From contig NZ_JAIUGX010000005.1 of NCBI RefSeq assembly GCF_020164785.1, positions 186,001-250,000 on the forward strand: 64,000 bases of DNA, in the 5' to 3' direction. This DNA is from Mesorhizobium sp. ES1-1 (GTDB lineage Bacteria; Pseudomonadota; Alphaproteobacteria; Rhizobiales; Rhizobiaceae). Within the stretch, counting starts at the first letter, position 1. Each line of letters opens with the position of its first letter. A program made the translations under genes and the position numbers. This document shows, piece after piece, positions 36,421 to 45,273 of this stretch. The notes beneath the pieces are model-generated. The model was not told where the DNA came from. It did not search any database and was given only the letters and a program-made list of their open reading frames with translations.

Positions 36421-37271
36421 TGGCCATGGCAATCATCCGGCCGAAGACCATGCGCAGGAGGCTCCCCTCCTGGGTGTCGCCTTCATTCGTCATCGGCGGC
36501 GCTGTCGTGCTTTTCTGGCTGTTCGCCACGCTGTTCCCGCACTGGCTGTCGGCGTTCAGCCCTCTCGATCTGGCCGGGCGCCGTCTGCAGCCGCCCAGTC
36601 CCGACCATCTCCTGGGGACGGACGCGCTGGGGCGCGACGTGTTTGCGCGCACCGTTTATGGCGCAAGGCAGTCCTTGCCGATCGCCGTCCTGGTGGTAAT
36701 CAGCGCGGTGCTCATCGGCACGGCGGCCGGCGCCATCGCCGGCTACAGGGGCGGCTTCGTCGGCGCGGCCATCATGCGGCTGGTCGATATCACCCTGTCC
36801 TTTCCGGCAATCCTGCTGGCCATGGCCGTCGCCGCCTCGCTCGGCCCCGGGCTCGGCAATGCCGCCATCGCCATGGTGGTGGTGTGGTGGCCGATCTATG
36901 CGCGACTGGTGCGGGCCCAGGTTTTGGAAGTGCGGGAGCGCGAACATGTCGAGGCCGCGGTTGCTGCCGGCGCCAGCGATTTTCGCATCCTGACCAAGCA
37001 TATCCTGCCCCTGTGCTGGACGCCCGTCCTGATCAGCGCGACCATGGACCTCGGACAGGTTATCCTGCTCGGCGCGTCGTTGAGCTTCATTGGCCTCGGT
37101 GCGCGGCCGCCGACCCCGGAATGGGGAGCGATGATCTCGGACGGCACCGTTTATTTCTACAATTGGTGGATCGCTTTCGGGGCAGGCATGGCCATCCTGA
37201 CTATCGTGCTCGGCTTCAATTTCATCGGCGACGGCCTACGCGACTATTTCGATCCTAGGTCGTCCAAATGA
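36420..37271 (+). CDS. ABC transporter permease, DppC/OppC type
   Basis: 283-residue permease. The early motif HLLGTDALGRDVFARTVYGA is diagnostic of DppC-type subunits; the coupling loop appears as EREHVEAAVAAGASDFRIL and the C-terminus as LGFNFIGDGLRDYFDPR. The start ATG shares its A with the TGA of the DppB-type gene. The frame continues upstream only as a shadow of that gene. Confidence 0.92.
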   Translation: MAMAIIRPKTMRRRLPSWVSPSFVIGGAVVLFWLFATLFPHWLSAFSPLDLAGRRLQPPSPDHLLGTDALGRDVFARTVYGARQSLPIAVLVVISAVLIGTAAGAIAGYRGGFVGAAIMRLVDITLSFPAILLAMAVAASLGPGLGNAAIAMVVVWWPIYARLVRAQVLEVREREHVEAAVAAGASDFRILTKHILPLCWTPVLISATMDLGQVILLGASLSFIGLGARPPTPEWGAMISDGTVYFYNWWIAFGAGMAILTIVLGFNFIGDGLRDYFDPRSSK

Positions 37272-38317
37272 CGGCGGCCGCGATGACCATTGCCCCGGCT
37301 GCGGCCGAGCCGCTCCTGCGGGTCCGCGATCTCAAGGTCGGTTTTTCGACCGGCAGCGGCACGTTGCTGGCGGTGCGCGGCATAGACCTGGATGTCTCGC
37401 GAGGCGGCGTGCTTGGCATTGTCGGCGAATCGGGATCCGGCAAGTCGCTCAGCATGCTGGCCGCCCTCGGATTGCAGGCCCGCAACGCCGTGGTAAGCGG
37501 ATCGGTCCACTTCGACAGCCAGCAGCTTGTCGGCCGTCAGCGCAAGCACATGCGCTCGCTGCTCGGCTCGCGAATCGGCATGATCTTCCAGGATCCGCTG
37601 TCGTCGCTCAATCCGGTCATGACGGTAGGCGACCAGATCCGTGAGGTGCTTTTCCTGCATGATCGCCGCCTGACCGGGAAGGGGGCCACGGCTCGGGTGC
37701 TGGACCTGCTTGAGCTTGTCGCCATTCCGCAGGCTGACCGCCGGATCAATCAATATCCGCATGAATTCTCGGGCGGCATGCGCCAGCGGGTGATGATCGC
37801 CATGGCGATCGCGAACGACCCGGAGCTTCTCGTTGCCGACGAACCGACGACGGCGCTGGATGTCACGGTCCAGGCGCAGATCATGCGGATGCTGCGAGAG
37901 CTGAAGGAGAAGCTCGGCCTGGCGCTTATCCTGATCACGCACGATCTTGGCGTCGTCGCCGGCCATGCCGACCGTGTGGCGGTCGTCTATGCCGGCCAGG
38001 TGGTGGAAGAGGCGGAGGTGCATGACCTATTCGCCGATCCTCGCCATCCCTACACGCGCGGGCTCATCGCCTCGATCCCCAAGCTGACCGCGACAGGCTC
38101 CAAGCTTTATTCGATCCCCGGCGCCCCGCCGCGGCTCGGCGCCTATCCCGAAGGCTGCGCCTTCCATCCGCGCTGCATCCATGCCCAGGACATCTGCCGG
38201 ACGACCGCGCCCCCGACGATGGCTTTCGGCGGGCACCGATCGGCATGCCACTTCGCCGACAGGCTACCGCCCTGGGATCGCGGCAACGAAGCCGAAAGGC
38301 AGGGCCAGAATGGCTGA
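37268..38317 (+). CDS. ABC transporter ATPase, DppD/OppD type
   Basis: 349-residue ATPase. Walker [26 protein letters not shown], signature [16 protein letters not shown], Walker [21 protein letters not shown] and H-loop ITHDLGVV are typical. The C-terminal oligopeptide-transporter extension carries [15 protein letters not shown], a cysteine-rich segment seen in this subfamily. It overlaps both neighbours by 4-8 bases. Confidence 0.92.
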   Translation: MTAAAMTIAPAAAEPLLRVRDLKVGFSTGSGTLLAVRGIDLDVSRGGVLGIVGESGSGKSLSMLAALGLQARNAVVSGSVHFDSQQLVGRQRKHMRSLLGSRIGMIFQDPLSSLNPVMTVGDQIREVLFLHDRRLTGKGATARVLDLLELVAIPQADRRINQYPHEFSGGMRQRVMIAMAIANDPELLVADEPTTALDVTVQAQIMRMLRELKEKLGLALILITHDLGVVAGHADRVAVVYAGQVVEEAEVHDLFADPRHPYTRGLIASIPKLTATGSKLYSIPGAPPRLGAYPEGCAFHPRCIHAQDICRTTAPPTMAFGGHRSACHFADRLPPWDRGNEAERQGQNG

Positions 38318-39344
38318 AACCATCGATCGTTCATCGAACTCCGGCAAAGGCCAATTCGCCTTGTCGGTGAGACATTTGTCAAAGTCCTTTCCCATGATGG
38401 GCGGAACCTTCATCCGGCGCGAGGTGGCGCAGTTGAAGGCGGTCGATGACGTGTCCTTCGACCTGGAGGCCGGCGAGACGCTCGGCCTGGTCGGTGAGTC
38501 CGGTTGCGGGAAGTCGACGCTCGGCCGTTGCCTGCTGAGGCTTATCGAGCCGACGGCGGGCAGCGTCGAGGTCAACGGCACGGACGTCGTTTCGCTGAAC
38601 GCGGCCTCGATGCGCGCGATGCGCCGCCATCTGCAACTCGTCTTCCAGGATCCGTACGGATCGCTGCATCCGCGTATGCGCGTCGCCGACAGCATCGCCG
38701 AACCGTTGCGGATAACGTCCATGACGCGCTCGGAGCGGCGCGAACGGGTGGCCGAGATGCTCGATTTGGTCAGCCTCGGCGCGGATTACGGCAGGCGCTA
38801 CCCGCATCAGCTCTCCGGCGGCCAGCGACAGCGCGTAGTAGTCGCCCGCGCTCTGGCATTGAAGCCCGAGGTGGTCGTGCTCGACGAGCCCGTATCGGCG
38901 CTGGACGTCTCGGTCCAGGCCGGCGTGCTCAACCTGCTCAAGGAAATCCAGGAGAGATTGCAGACCGCCTATGTCTTCGTGGCGCACGATCTGTCGGTGG
39001 TGCGCCACATCTCGCATACCGTGGCCGTTATGTATCTCGGCCGCTTCGTCGAAGTGGCGCCGGCGGCGAGCCTCTATGCACGGCCACTGCATCCCTATTC
39101 GCAGGCCTTGATGTCTGCCGTTCCCGTCGCCGACCCCGATATCGAACGCGGTCGCAACCAGATCCTGCTCAAGGGCGACGTGCCAAGCCCGATCAATCCG
39201 CCGTCGGGCTGCCCGTTCCGCACACGTTGCTTCAAGGCGCAGGACATATGCGCAAAGGTCAAACCGGCGCTGGTGGAGATCGAGCCCCGGCATTTCGCCG
39301 CGTGCCATTTCCCGCAGCCGATGGAGATCGGCTTTGCCAACTGA
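38310..39344 (+). CDS. ABC transporter ATPase, DppF/OppF type
   Basis: 344-residue ATPase. Walker [28 protein letters not shown], signature [17 protein letters not shown], Walker [19 protein letters not shown] and H-loop VAHDLSVV are intact; the C-terminus has [15 protein letters not shown] as in the partner. I chose the ATG at 38310 (MAETIDR), which overlaps the DppD-type stop by 8 bases; the upstream frame is a shadow of that gene. Confidence 0.92.
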   Translation: MAETIDRSSNSGKGQFALSVRHLSKSFPMMGGTFIRREVAQLKAVDDVSFDLEAGETLGLVGESGCGKSTLGRCLLRLIEPTAGSVEVNGTDVVSLNAASMRAMRRHLQLVFQDPYGSLHPRMRVADSIAEPLRITSMTRSERRERVAEMLDLVSLGADYGRRYPHQLSGGQRQRVVVARALALKPEVVVLDEPVSALDVSVQAGVLNLLKEIQERLQTAYVFVAHDLSVVRHISHTVAVMYLGRFVEVAPAASLYARPLHPYSQALMSAVPVADPDIERGRNQILLKGDVPSPINPPSGCPFRTRCFKAQDICAKVKPALVEIEPRHFAACHFPQPMEIGFAN

Positions 39345-39354
39345 CGGTGGACCG

Positions 39355-40521
39355 ATGGGTGATGCGGCTGAGGTCCGTATACATGGCTTCGTCGCGCCTG
39401 GATATGAAGCCGTGGCGGACGAGTTCCGCACCAATTTTACCGAACGCGGCGATCATGGAGCGGGCTTTGCGGCTGTGGTCGATGGGCGCACGGTCGTCGA
39501 CCTTTGGGGAGGCTGGGCGGACAGCGGAAGTCGCCGGCCCTGGCGCGAGGACACGATCGCCGGAATCTTTTCGGGCACCAAGGGCTTCGTCGCTACGTGC
39601 CTGCTGCTCCTCATCGAGCGCGGGCAACTCCAGTTGGACAGCCCAGTAGGCGCCTACTGGCCCGAATTCGCCGCACGCGGGAAGGAGCGGATCCTCGTTC
39701 GGCACCTGGTTTCGCATCAGGCGTGCCTTCCTGGCCTTGCCACTCCGGTTTCGGTGGAAGAGGCGACCGACGATGTCCGCATGGCGCGATTGCTGGCCGA
39801 CCAGTCGCCGGTGCGGGAACCCGGCACGATATTGTATTATCACGCGCTGACATTCGGCTGGCTTTGCGGCGAACTGATCCGGCGCATCGATGGCCGCAGT
39901 GTCGGCCGGCTGTTCGCGGAGGATGTCGCGCGGCCTCTCGGCCTCGATGCCTGGATCGGTCTTCCGCCCGAACAGGAGCCCCGCGTCGCGGTGCTCGAGC
40001 GCGGCGAAAATTATGGGGCGAAACGCAGCGATCTGGATACGGACCGCGTGGCCTGGTCGATCTGGGACAATCCGCCGAGGTCGAGACCCTACCCGCTGCC
40101 GCTGAACTCGCGCTCCTGGCGCGCGGCGGAGGTTCCGGGCGGCAACGGCATTGCGTCCGCGCGCGCCGCGGCACGGCTCTACGGATGCCTGGCGCGGGGC
40201 GGCGAACTGGAAGGGACCCGCATTCTAAGGCCGGAGACGATCGCGCTCGGCTACACTTGTCTGGCGCGCGGCGTCGAGCCTTATCTCGAACAGGAACTGG
40301 CCTACGGCGTCGGATTCGGTTTGCAGACGAGGGAAGCTCTGTTTGGCAGCGTTCCGGTGGGCTTTGGCCATGACGGCGCCGGCGGATCCTTGCACGGCGC
40401 CTGGCCGACGCTGAAGACCGGCTTCTCCTACGTGACCAACACGCTCCGGCAGTTCGAAGGCCATGACCCAAGGTCAGGCTCGCTGCTAGCCGCTCTGTCG
40501 GCATGCGTGCAAAGCCCATAG
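39355..40521 (+). CDS. Serine hydrolase of the class C beta-lactamase / EstB esterase family
   Basis: 388-residue hydrolase. FSGTKGF gives the nucleophile S73 and base K76 (SxxK); YYHALTFGWL supplies the YxN-like tyrosine and FGHDGAGGS the third motif. There is no signal peptide, so it acts in the cytoplasm, unlike true beta-lactamases. It probably cleaves an ester, amide or lactam in the compound imported by the Dpp-type transporter. The ATG at 39355 has GGTGGA upstream; a TTG at 39334 would overlap the transporter ATPase by 11 bases. Last gene of the operon, convergent to the RidA gene. Confidence 0.83.
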   Translation: MGDAAEVRIHGFVAPGYEAVADEFRTNFTERGDHGAGFAAVVDGRTVVDLWGGWADSGSRRPWREDTIAGIFSGTKGFVATCLLLLIERGQLQLDSPVGAYWPEFAARGKERILVRHLVSHQACLPGLATPVSVEEATDDVRMARLLADQSPVREPGTILYYHALTFGWLCGELIRRIDGRSVGRLFAEDVARPLGLDAWIGLPPEQEPRVAVLERGENYGAKRSDLDTDRVAWSIWDNPPRSRPYPLPLNSRSWRAAEVPGGNGIASARAAARLYGCLARGGELEGTRILRPETIALGYTCLARGVEPYLEQELAYGVGFGLQTREALFGSVPVGFGHDGAGGSLHGAWPTLKTGFSYVTNTLRQFEGHDPRSGSLLAALSACVQSP

Positions 40522-40534
40522 AACATTCGCCGTC

Positions 40535-40888
40535 TCAGTCCTGCCTGACGGCCTGGACCTGGATTTCGACCTTGAGCTCGGGACGGGCGAGTTTCGATTC
40601 CACCGTGGCGCGTACCGGAGCGTGCTCCTTATCCACCCAGGTATCCCAGGCCGCGTTCATGCCGGCGAAATCGCCGATGTCGGCCAGCCAGATATTGGCG
40701 GTGACGACATCGCGCTTGGACGCGCCGGCCTTGGCGAGAAGCTCATCGATCTGCGCCAGCACATCGGCCGTCTGCCCGCCTACATCCGCGCCGCCATGGC
40801 GCGCGGTGACGCCGGCCAGATAGACGGTGCCGCCGACCTCGACGATGCGATGGAAACGACCGGTGAAATCGGTGCGCTTGATGGTCAA
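40535..40888 (-). CDS. RidA/YjgF/RutC family enamine/imine deaminase
   Basis: 117-residue RidA-fold protein. VYLAGVTARHGGADVGGQ, DVVTANIWLADIGDFAGMN and PVRATVESKLARPELKVEI match the family; the conserved arginine in PVRATVE is present. RidA proteins hydrolyse reactive enamine/imine intermediates; RutC is a relative in uracil catabolism. The start codon is TTG (40886-40888, read on this strand) with GAGGAG 8-9 bases upstream; no ATG fits. It is the last gene of the sigma-54 operon that begins with the LLM monooxygenase, 79 bases after the aldehyde dehydrogenase. Confidence 0.85.
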   Translation of the reverse strand: MTIKRTDFTGRFHRIVEVGGTVYLAGVTARHGGADVGGQTADVLAQIDELLAKAGASKRDVVTANIWLADIGDFAGMNAAWDTWVDKEHAPVRATVESKLARPELKVEIQVQAVRQD

Positions 40889-40967
40889 GGCCTTCTCCTC
40901 AAATATCCGTCGATTGGCGCGCAGCGCCAGTGCCTGTCATGTCCGGGCCAGTCCGGGCCGCGATGCA

Positions 40968-42443
40968 TCAGCCGTTCTGGAGCACCACGGCCTTGGTCGA
41001 GAGATATTCCTCGACATGGTCGATGCCGGACTCCCGCCCATAGCCGCTCATCTTGTAGCCGCCGAAGGGGATGACCGGGTCGAGCACTCCGTAGCAATTC
41101 ACCCAGACGGTGCCTGAGCGGATGCCCTTTGCCACCCCATGCGCCTTGGCCACGTCGCGGGTCCAGACGCCGCTGCCCAGCCCATAGACGGTCGAGTTGG
41201 CGATGCGCAGCGCCTCGCCGACATCGTCGAAGGGGATGGCCGTGACGACGGGCCCGAATATCTCCTCCTGGGCTATGCGCATGTCGTGGGTGACGTTCTT
41301 CATGACCGTCGGTTCAAGGAAATGTCCCTGCGCGAGTTCACCGTCGACGAGACGATTGCCGCCGGCGACGATTTCGGCGCCTTCGCCGACGCCAATGCCG
41401 AGATAGGACTGGACGCGCTCCATCTGCTTGCCGGAGACGACCGGGCCGATTTGCGTGTCGGGCTCGATGCCGTTGCCGACCTTCAGCGCCTTGGCGAAAT
41501 CGGCCACTCTCTCGACGAAGCCGTCATAGATCGACCGTTCGACCAGCAATCGGGAGCCCGCGCTGCAGATCTGGCCGCTATTGCCGAAGATGCCCATCGC
41601 GGTTCCGGCGACCGCCTTGTCGAGATCGGCGTCGGCGAAGACGATGTCTGGCGATTTGCCGCCGAGTTCCAGCATCAGCCGCTTGATGTTGCCCTTTGAG
41701 GCTTCGATGATCCGGCGGCCGGTGGCGTCCGATCCCGTGAAAGCGACCTTGTCGACATCCATGTGGGCGGCAAGCGCAGCGCCGGCCACGGTGCCGAGAC
41801 CGGGAACCACGTTGACCACGCCTGGCGGAACGCCTGCTTCCAGTGCTAGTTCGCCAAGCCGCAGCGCGGTCAGCGGCGCATCCTCCGCCGGTTTCAGGAC
41901 CATGGTGCAGCCGGTCGCAAGAACCGGTCCGATCTTCCAGATCGTGCTGGTCAGCGGCGCGTTCCATGGCGTGATGGCGCCCACCACGCCAACGGGTTCC
42001 TTGAGCGTATAGGCGAAAACATCGCCAGGCAGGGAATTGGGCAGGGTTCTGCCGCCGATCGTCACGCACATCGAGGCATACATGCGAAGCATGCCGATGG
42101 CGCGTTGCCGGCGGCCGCGCGTCATGGTGATCGGCATGCCCATGTCGAGCGTGTCGAGCTGGCTGAATTCCTCGAAATGGCGGTCGACCAAGTCGGCGAA
42201 TTTCAGGATGACTTCCTGGCGCTGGAACGGCGTGAATTTCGACCACGGCCCCTCGAAGGCGCGCCGTGCCGCCGCAACCGCCAGGTCGATGTCGCGCGCG
42301 TCGCCCTCCGCGATCGTGGCTAGCAATTCGCCCGTCGCCGGGTTGTACGTGCCGAATGTCCGGCCTTCCATGGGCATTACGAAGCGCCCGTCGATGATCA
42401 GTTTGCGGACGACATCGGTGCGTCCAAGAATGTGCTGGTTCAT
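40968..42443 (-). CDS. NAD(P)-dependent aldehyde dehydrogenase
   Basis: 491-residue ALDH superfamily enzyme. Glu in LELGGKSPDIV and Cys in NSGQICSAGSR are the catalytic residues; TPWNAPLTSTIWKIGPVL and the C-terminal FGGYKMSGYGRESG are typical. It oxidises an aldehyde intermediate to the acid, in the cytoplasm. Within the operon it follows the FAD oxidase by 35 bases. Aldehyde substrates in amine or N-heterocycle breakdown would fit the neighbours. Confidence 0.93.
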   Translation of the reverse strand: MNQHILGRTDVVRKLIIDGRFVMPMEGRTFGTYNPATGELLATIAEGDARDIDLAVAAARRAFEGPWSKFTPFQRQEVILKFADLVDRHFEEFSQLDTLDMGMPITMTRGRRQRAIGMLRMYASMCVTIGGRTLPNSLPGDVFAYTLKEPVGVVGAITPWNAPLTSTIWKIGPVLATGCTMVLKPAEDAPLTALRLGELALEAGVPPGVVNVVPGLGTVAGAALAAHMDVDKVAFTGSDATGRRIIEASKGNIKRLMLELGGKSPDIVFADADLDKAVAGTAMGIFGNSGQICSAGSRLLVERSIYDGFVERVADFAKALKVGNGIEPDTQIGPVVSGKQMERVQSYLGIGVGEGAEIVAGGNRLVDGELAQGHFLEPTVMKNVTHDMRIAQEEIFGPVVTAIPFDDVGEALRIANSTVYGLGSGVWTRDVAKAHGVAKGIRSGTVWVNCYGVLDPVIPFGGYKMSGYGRESGIDHVEEYLSTKAVVLQNG

Positions 42444-42478
42444 GGAAAGTCCTTCAGGTCCCGCGCGGCGTTGGCGCT

Positions 42479-43750
42479 TCAGGCAAACAGCGCCCGCAGA
42501 TGGTCGTTGAGAAACATGCCGGCGGGATCCAGCTCACGGCGCATCCTCTTGAAGTCGTGGTAGCGCGGATAGAGTTTTTCCAGCCTGGATTGCGTCATGA
42601 AATGATGCTTGCCCCAGTGCGGGCGCCCGCCGTGCCGATCGAAGATGGCATCGACATCCCTGAGCATGGCCCAGGTCGACGGTTCCAACGGTCCCGAGAC
42701 CGAGAGCGCATAGCCATCGCGCTCCGCATAGGCGCTAAGATAGGAATCATCCGCCTTCACCGGCCGGCATTCGACCGGGAAGGTGAAGTCCTTGTGCTTT
42801 TGGAGGAAGAGATGGCGGACCTCGTCGAAAGTCGCCTCGAAATCCTCGAACGGCACGGCATATTCGATCTCGCGGAAGTTCGGCTCGTAGAGGTTCGGGA
42901 AGATCACCGAGGAATGGTCGAATTGGGAGCCGGGCTCGGGGGCGGGGGCCGGTTCATCGACCGGCACGGCGTTGTAGCTGCGCATATGACAGATGTCGTA
43001 ATCGCGGCTGGCCAGGTTGGGCACGCCGCTCGGCAGGACGAACAGGTCGGCGGATTCGCGCCTTGGCAACCAGAAGAACCAGAACGTCCTGTTGTCCTCC
43101 AGCCGCTGATGCAGCCCGCCGAGGCAGTCTTCGATGTCGGCGTTCCAGGACCGTTTGAAGAGGTTGTAGGATGGAACCGCCTGCAGCGTGATGGATACGA
43201 CCACGCCGAACATGCCGATCGAGGCACGGAAGGCCTTGAACAGTTCGCCGTCGGCCTCGGCCGAAAGGTCCAGGAAGCTGCCGTCGGCGGTCACGATCCG
43301 CGCGGCGATCATCTGCATCGACATGCATGGCAAGGTTATTCCCGCGCCATGCGTCGCCGTCATGATCGCGCCGCAGACTGATTGCGTGTCGATGTCGCCC
43401 TGGTTGTTGAGCGACATGCCCTGCGTTCTCAGATACCGGCTGAGTTCGCCGACGCTGATGCCGGGCTGCACGGTGACGCGCATCTGCTCCCTGTCCAGGG
43501 ACAGGACCTCGTTGAAGGCGCGGAAGTCGATGTGGACACCCGGCGTCGGCACGGCAGGCGTGTTGGCGTGCCCCCTGCCGGACGAGCGGACGGGCAATCC
43601 AAGCCGCGCCGCCGCAAGGACGGCCTGGCGCACATCCTCCTCGCTGCGCGGCAGGACCGTGCTGGCCGGCACGAAATAATGCTCGCCGAACCAGTTCCAC
43701 CACAGCTTGCCCGGCTCCAGCACGTCCGTTTCGGCTTGTCGCATGTCCAT
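42479..43750 (-). CDS. FAD-linked oxidase of the aldonolactone-oxidase family
   Basis: 423 residues. An N-terminal FAD-binding PCMH domain (VRSSGRGHANTPAVPTPGVH; GDIDTQSVCGAIMTATHGAG) is followed by an ALO-type C-terminal domain ending with RPHWGKHHFM, the HWGK motif of D-arabinono-/L-gulono-lactone oxidases. Such enzymes oxidise lactones or alditols with oxygen or another acceptor; the substrate in this pathway is unknown. The ATG is at 43750; a second ATG at 43744 has better Shine-Dalgarno spacing (CGGAG). It is 18 bases after the LLM gene. Confidence 0.8.
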   Translation of the reverse strand: MDMRQAETDVLEPGKLWWNWFGEHYFVPASTVLPRSEEDVRQAVLAAARLGLPVRSSGRGHANTPAVPTPGVHIDFRAFNEVLSLDREQMRVTVQPGISVGELSRYLRTQGMSLNNQGDIDTQSVCGAIMTATHGAGITLPCMSMQMIAARIVTADGSFLDLSAEADGELFKAFRASIGMFGVVVSITLQAVPSYNLFKRSWNADIEDCLGGLHQRLEDNRTFWFFWLPRRESADLFVLPSGVPNLASRDYDICHMRSYNAVPVDEPAPAPEPGSQFDHSSVIFPNLYEPNFREIEYAVPFEDFEATFDEVRHLFLQKHKDFTFPVECRPVKADDSYLSAYAERDGYALSVSGPLEPSTWAMLRDVDAIFDRHGGRPHWGKHHFMTQSRLEKLYPRYHDFKRMRRELDPAGMFLNDHLRALFA

Positions 43751-43768
43751 CTCCGATCTTTCCTGGCG

Positions 43769-44878
43769 TCAGGCGATAAGCTTGACGCGGCTGTTTTCCA
43801 GCTCGGCATTGACCGCCGGCATCACCTGCGTGGCAAGCAGTTCCATGGATTTGTGCATCACGGCCTTGTCCTTGCAATCATGCGCCGTCATCAGCAGCGT
43901 GCCAAAGGGCCCGACCTCGTCGCGCAGCTCGAGGATCTTGCGGGTCACGGTCTCGACGCTGCCGCAGATGACGAAGCTGTCGCGCACCATCTCATAGGTG
44001 ATGTCGGCTTCGGCCGTTTCGCGCGTCGGCGCCAGCAATTTGGCCGCGCCAAGCCGCTGGTAGACCGTGAACATGTAGTCGTAATACCAGTCATAGGCGC
44101 CGTTCGGGGTCTTCACATAGGCTTCGGCCGCTTCGTCGGTGTCGGCGACAAAGATCGAACGCGCCACGCGCCACTGGTTTCCGTCGGGCTTCTTGCCGAG
44201 CTTCTTCAGCTCGTCGGCATAGGTGTCCCAATGGGTCTTCACCACCCAGGAGGCGACGAAATTCGCGGAGATCGGCATCATGCCGCGCTGCGCGGCGATG
44301 CGGATGGAATTGGAGTTGGGGCTGCTGACCGACAGAGCGAGCGGCGGGTGCGGCAGCTGATAGGGCTTGCCGAAGGAGCCGACGCCGAGATCGGGCCAGA
44401 CATTGTCCTTGAGCGTCACGTTCCAATATTTGCCCTTGATCTCGTAAGGCGCACTGCCGGCCCAGATCTGCTGGATGATGTCGAGCGAATCCATCATCAT
44501 TTCGGGGCGGTTCGCGTCGGGCATGCCGAAGGCCTCGAAATCGGATCCCAAGGCGCCCGTGCCGACACCTAGGATGAGCCTGCCCTCGGTCAGATGGTCG
44601 AGCAAGGCGACGTGCGAGGCTGCCATGACCGGATGATAGAGCGGCAAGGGAAGAACGCCGGTGCCGAGCTTGATGGTCTTCGTCTTGCTGGCAAGGAATG
44701 CAAGGAAGGTGATCGGCGACGAGATCTGCTCGATTTCGCATGTGTAATGTTCGCCGACCCAGCACTCCTCGAAACCGAGCTTTTCAGCCAGCACGACCGA
44801 TTCCACGTCTTCCATCAGGGTCGTGTGGTAATCGCGGTTCAAATTATGCATCGGCATCATGAAAAACGCGAGTTTCAT
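43769..44878 (-). CDS. LLM-class flavin-dependent monooxygenase
   Basis: 369-residue luciferase-like TIM-barrel protein. MKLAFFMMPMHNLNRDY, EHYTCEIEQISSPITFLAFL and GRLILGVGTGALGSDFEAFG resemble bacterial luciferase-like monooxygenases such as limonene monooxygenases; RutA, the uracil ring-opening enzyme, is a more distant relative. It needs reduced FMN from a partner, and a flavin reductase gene under an identical promoter lies at 47352. First gene of a four-gene sigma-54 operon; predicted leader is only about 26 bases. It probably catalyses the oxidative first step on the imported compound. Confidence 0.85.
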   Translation of the reverse strand: MKLAFFMMPMHNLNRDYHTTLMEDVESVVLAEKLGFEECWVGEHYTCEIEQISSPITFLAFLASKTKTIKLGTGVLPLPLYHPVMAASHVALLDHLTEGRLILGVGTGALGSDFEAFGMPDANRPEMMMDSLDIIQQIWAGSAPYEIKGKYWNVTLKDNVWPDLGVGSFGKPYQLPHPPLALSVSSPNSNSIRIAAQRGMMPISANFVASWVVKTHWDTYADELKKLGKKPDGNQWRVARSIFVADTDEAAEAYVKTPNGAYDWYYDYMFTVYQRLGAAKLLAPTRETAEADITYEMVRDSFVICGSVETVTRKILELRDEVGPFGTLLMTAHDCKDKAVMHKSMELLATQVMPAVNAELENSRVKLIA

Positions 44879-44915
44879 CGCAATCTCCTTACTCGTTTCC
44901 AGTGAGGAGGGTTGA

Positions 44916-44930
44916 GCAAGGCCCGTGCCA
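44916..44930 (-). promoter_or_regulatory. Sigma-54 promoter of the LLM monooxygenase operon
   Basis: Read on the minus strand: TGGCACGGGCCTTGCT, a perfect TGGCAC-N5-TTGCW. Transcription would start near 44904, 26 bases before the monooxygenase ATG with GGAG in between. It faces away from the sigma-54 activator gene. Confidence 0.88.
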
Positions 44931-45143
44931 TTGTGGCCGACATGACGCGTGGGGCTGATTTCCGCGTGTTCGGCTGGGGCTTCGCTGCGTGTTCTGCTGG
45001 AAGCCGTCTCGCGGCAGCGAAAGTCGTCTCATTTCTGATGCCGCGCTACGGCTCCGATGGCGCCGGGAGCGAACACTACGGCGCATTGACGCCAAGACGC
45101 TGACTTGCCTATCTTGACGGCAGATTTCAAAGCTGCATAGTTT

Positions 45144-45171
45144 GTGGACATATGAGCGAGATTGCGTCCAC
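45144..45171. promoter_or_regulatory. Inverted repeat, possible enhancer or operator site
   Basis: GTGGAC (45144-45149) and GTCCAC (45166-45171) form perfect inverted arms separated by 16 bases. The site lies about 215-240 bases upstream of the divergent sigma-54 promoter and about 100 bases ahead of the activator start, a distance suited to an upstream activating sequence or autoregulation. Confidence 0.45.
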
Positions 45172-45273
45172 TTTGACGCGCGAAAAATGCTCGGCTACCT
45201 TGAATCTCCGTATCGTGCTTTCCGAAGGCCGATCCTGATTTCGGACCGATGCATCAGAGAGGACAAGCTCCGC

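Larger units (their letters stand above)
44879..45273. other. Divergent intergenic region between LLM operon and sigma-54 activator
   Basis: 395 bases, no gene that I trust. It holds the minus-strand sigma-54 promoter and the inverted repeat at 45144-45171. An open frame upstream of the activator (from 45142) runs across the inverted repeat and encodes an unfamiliar peptide, so it is treated as untranslated. Confidence 0.55.
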
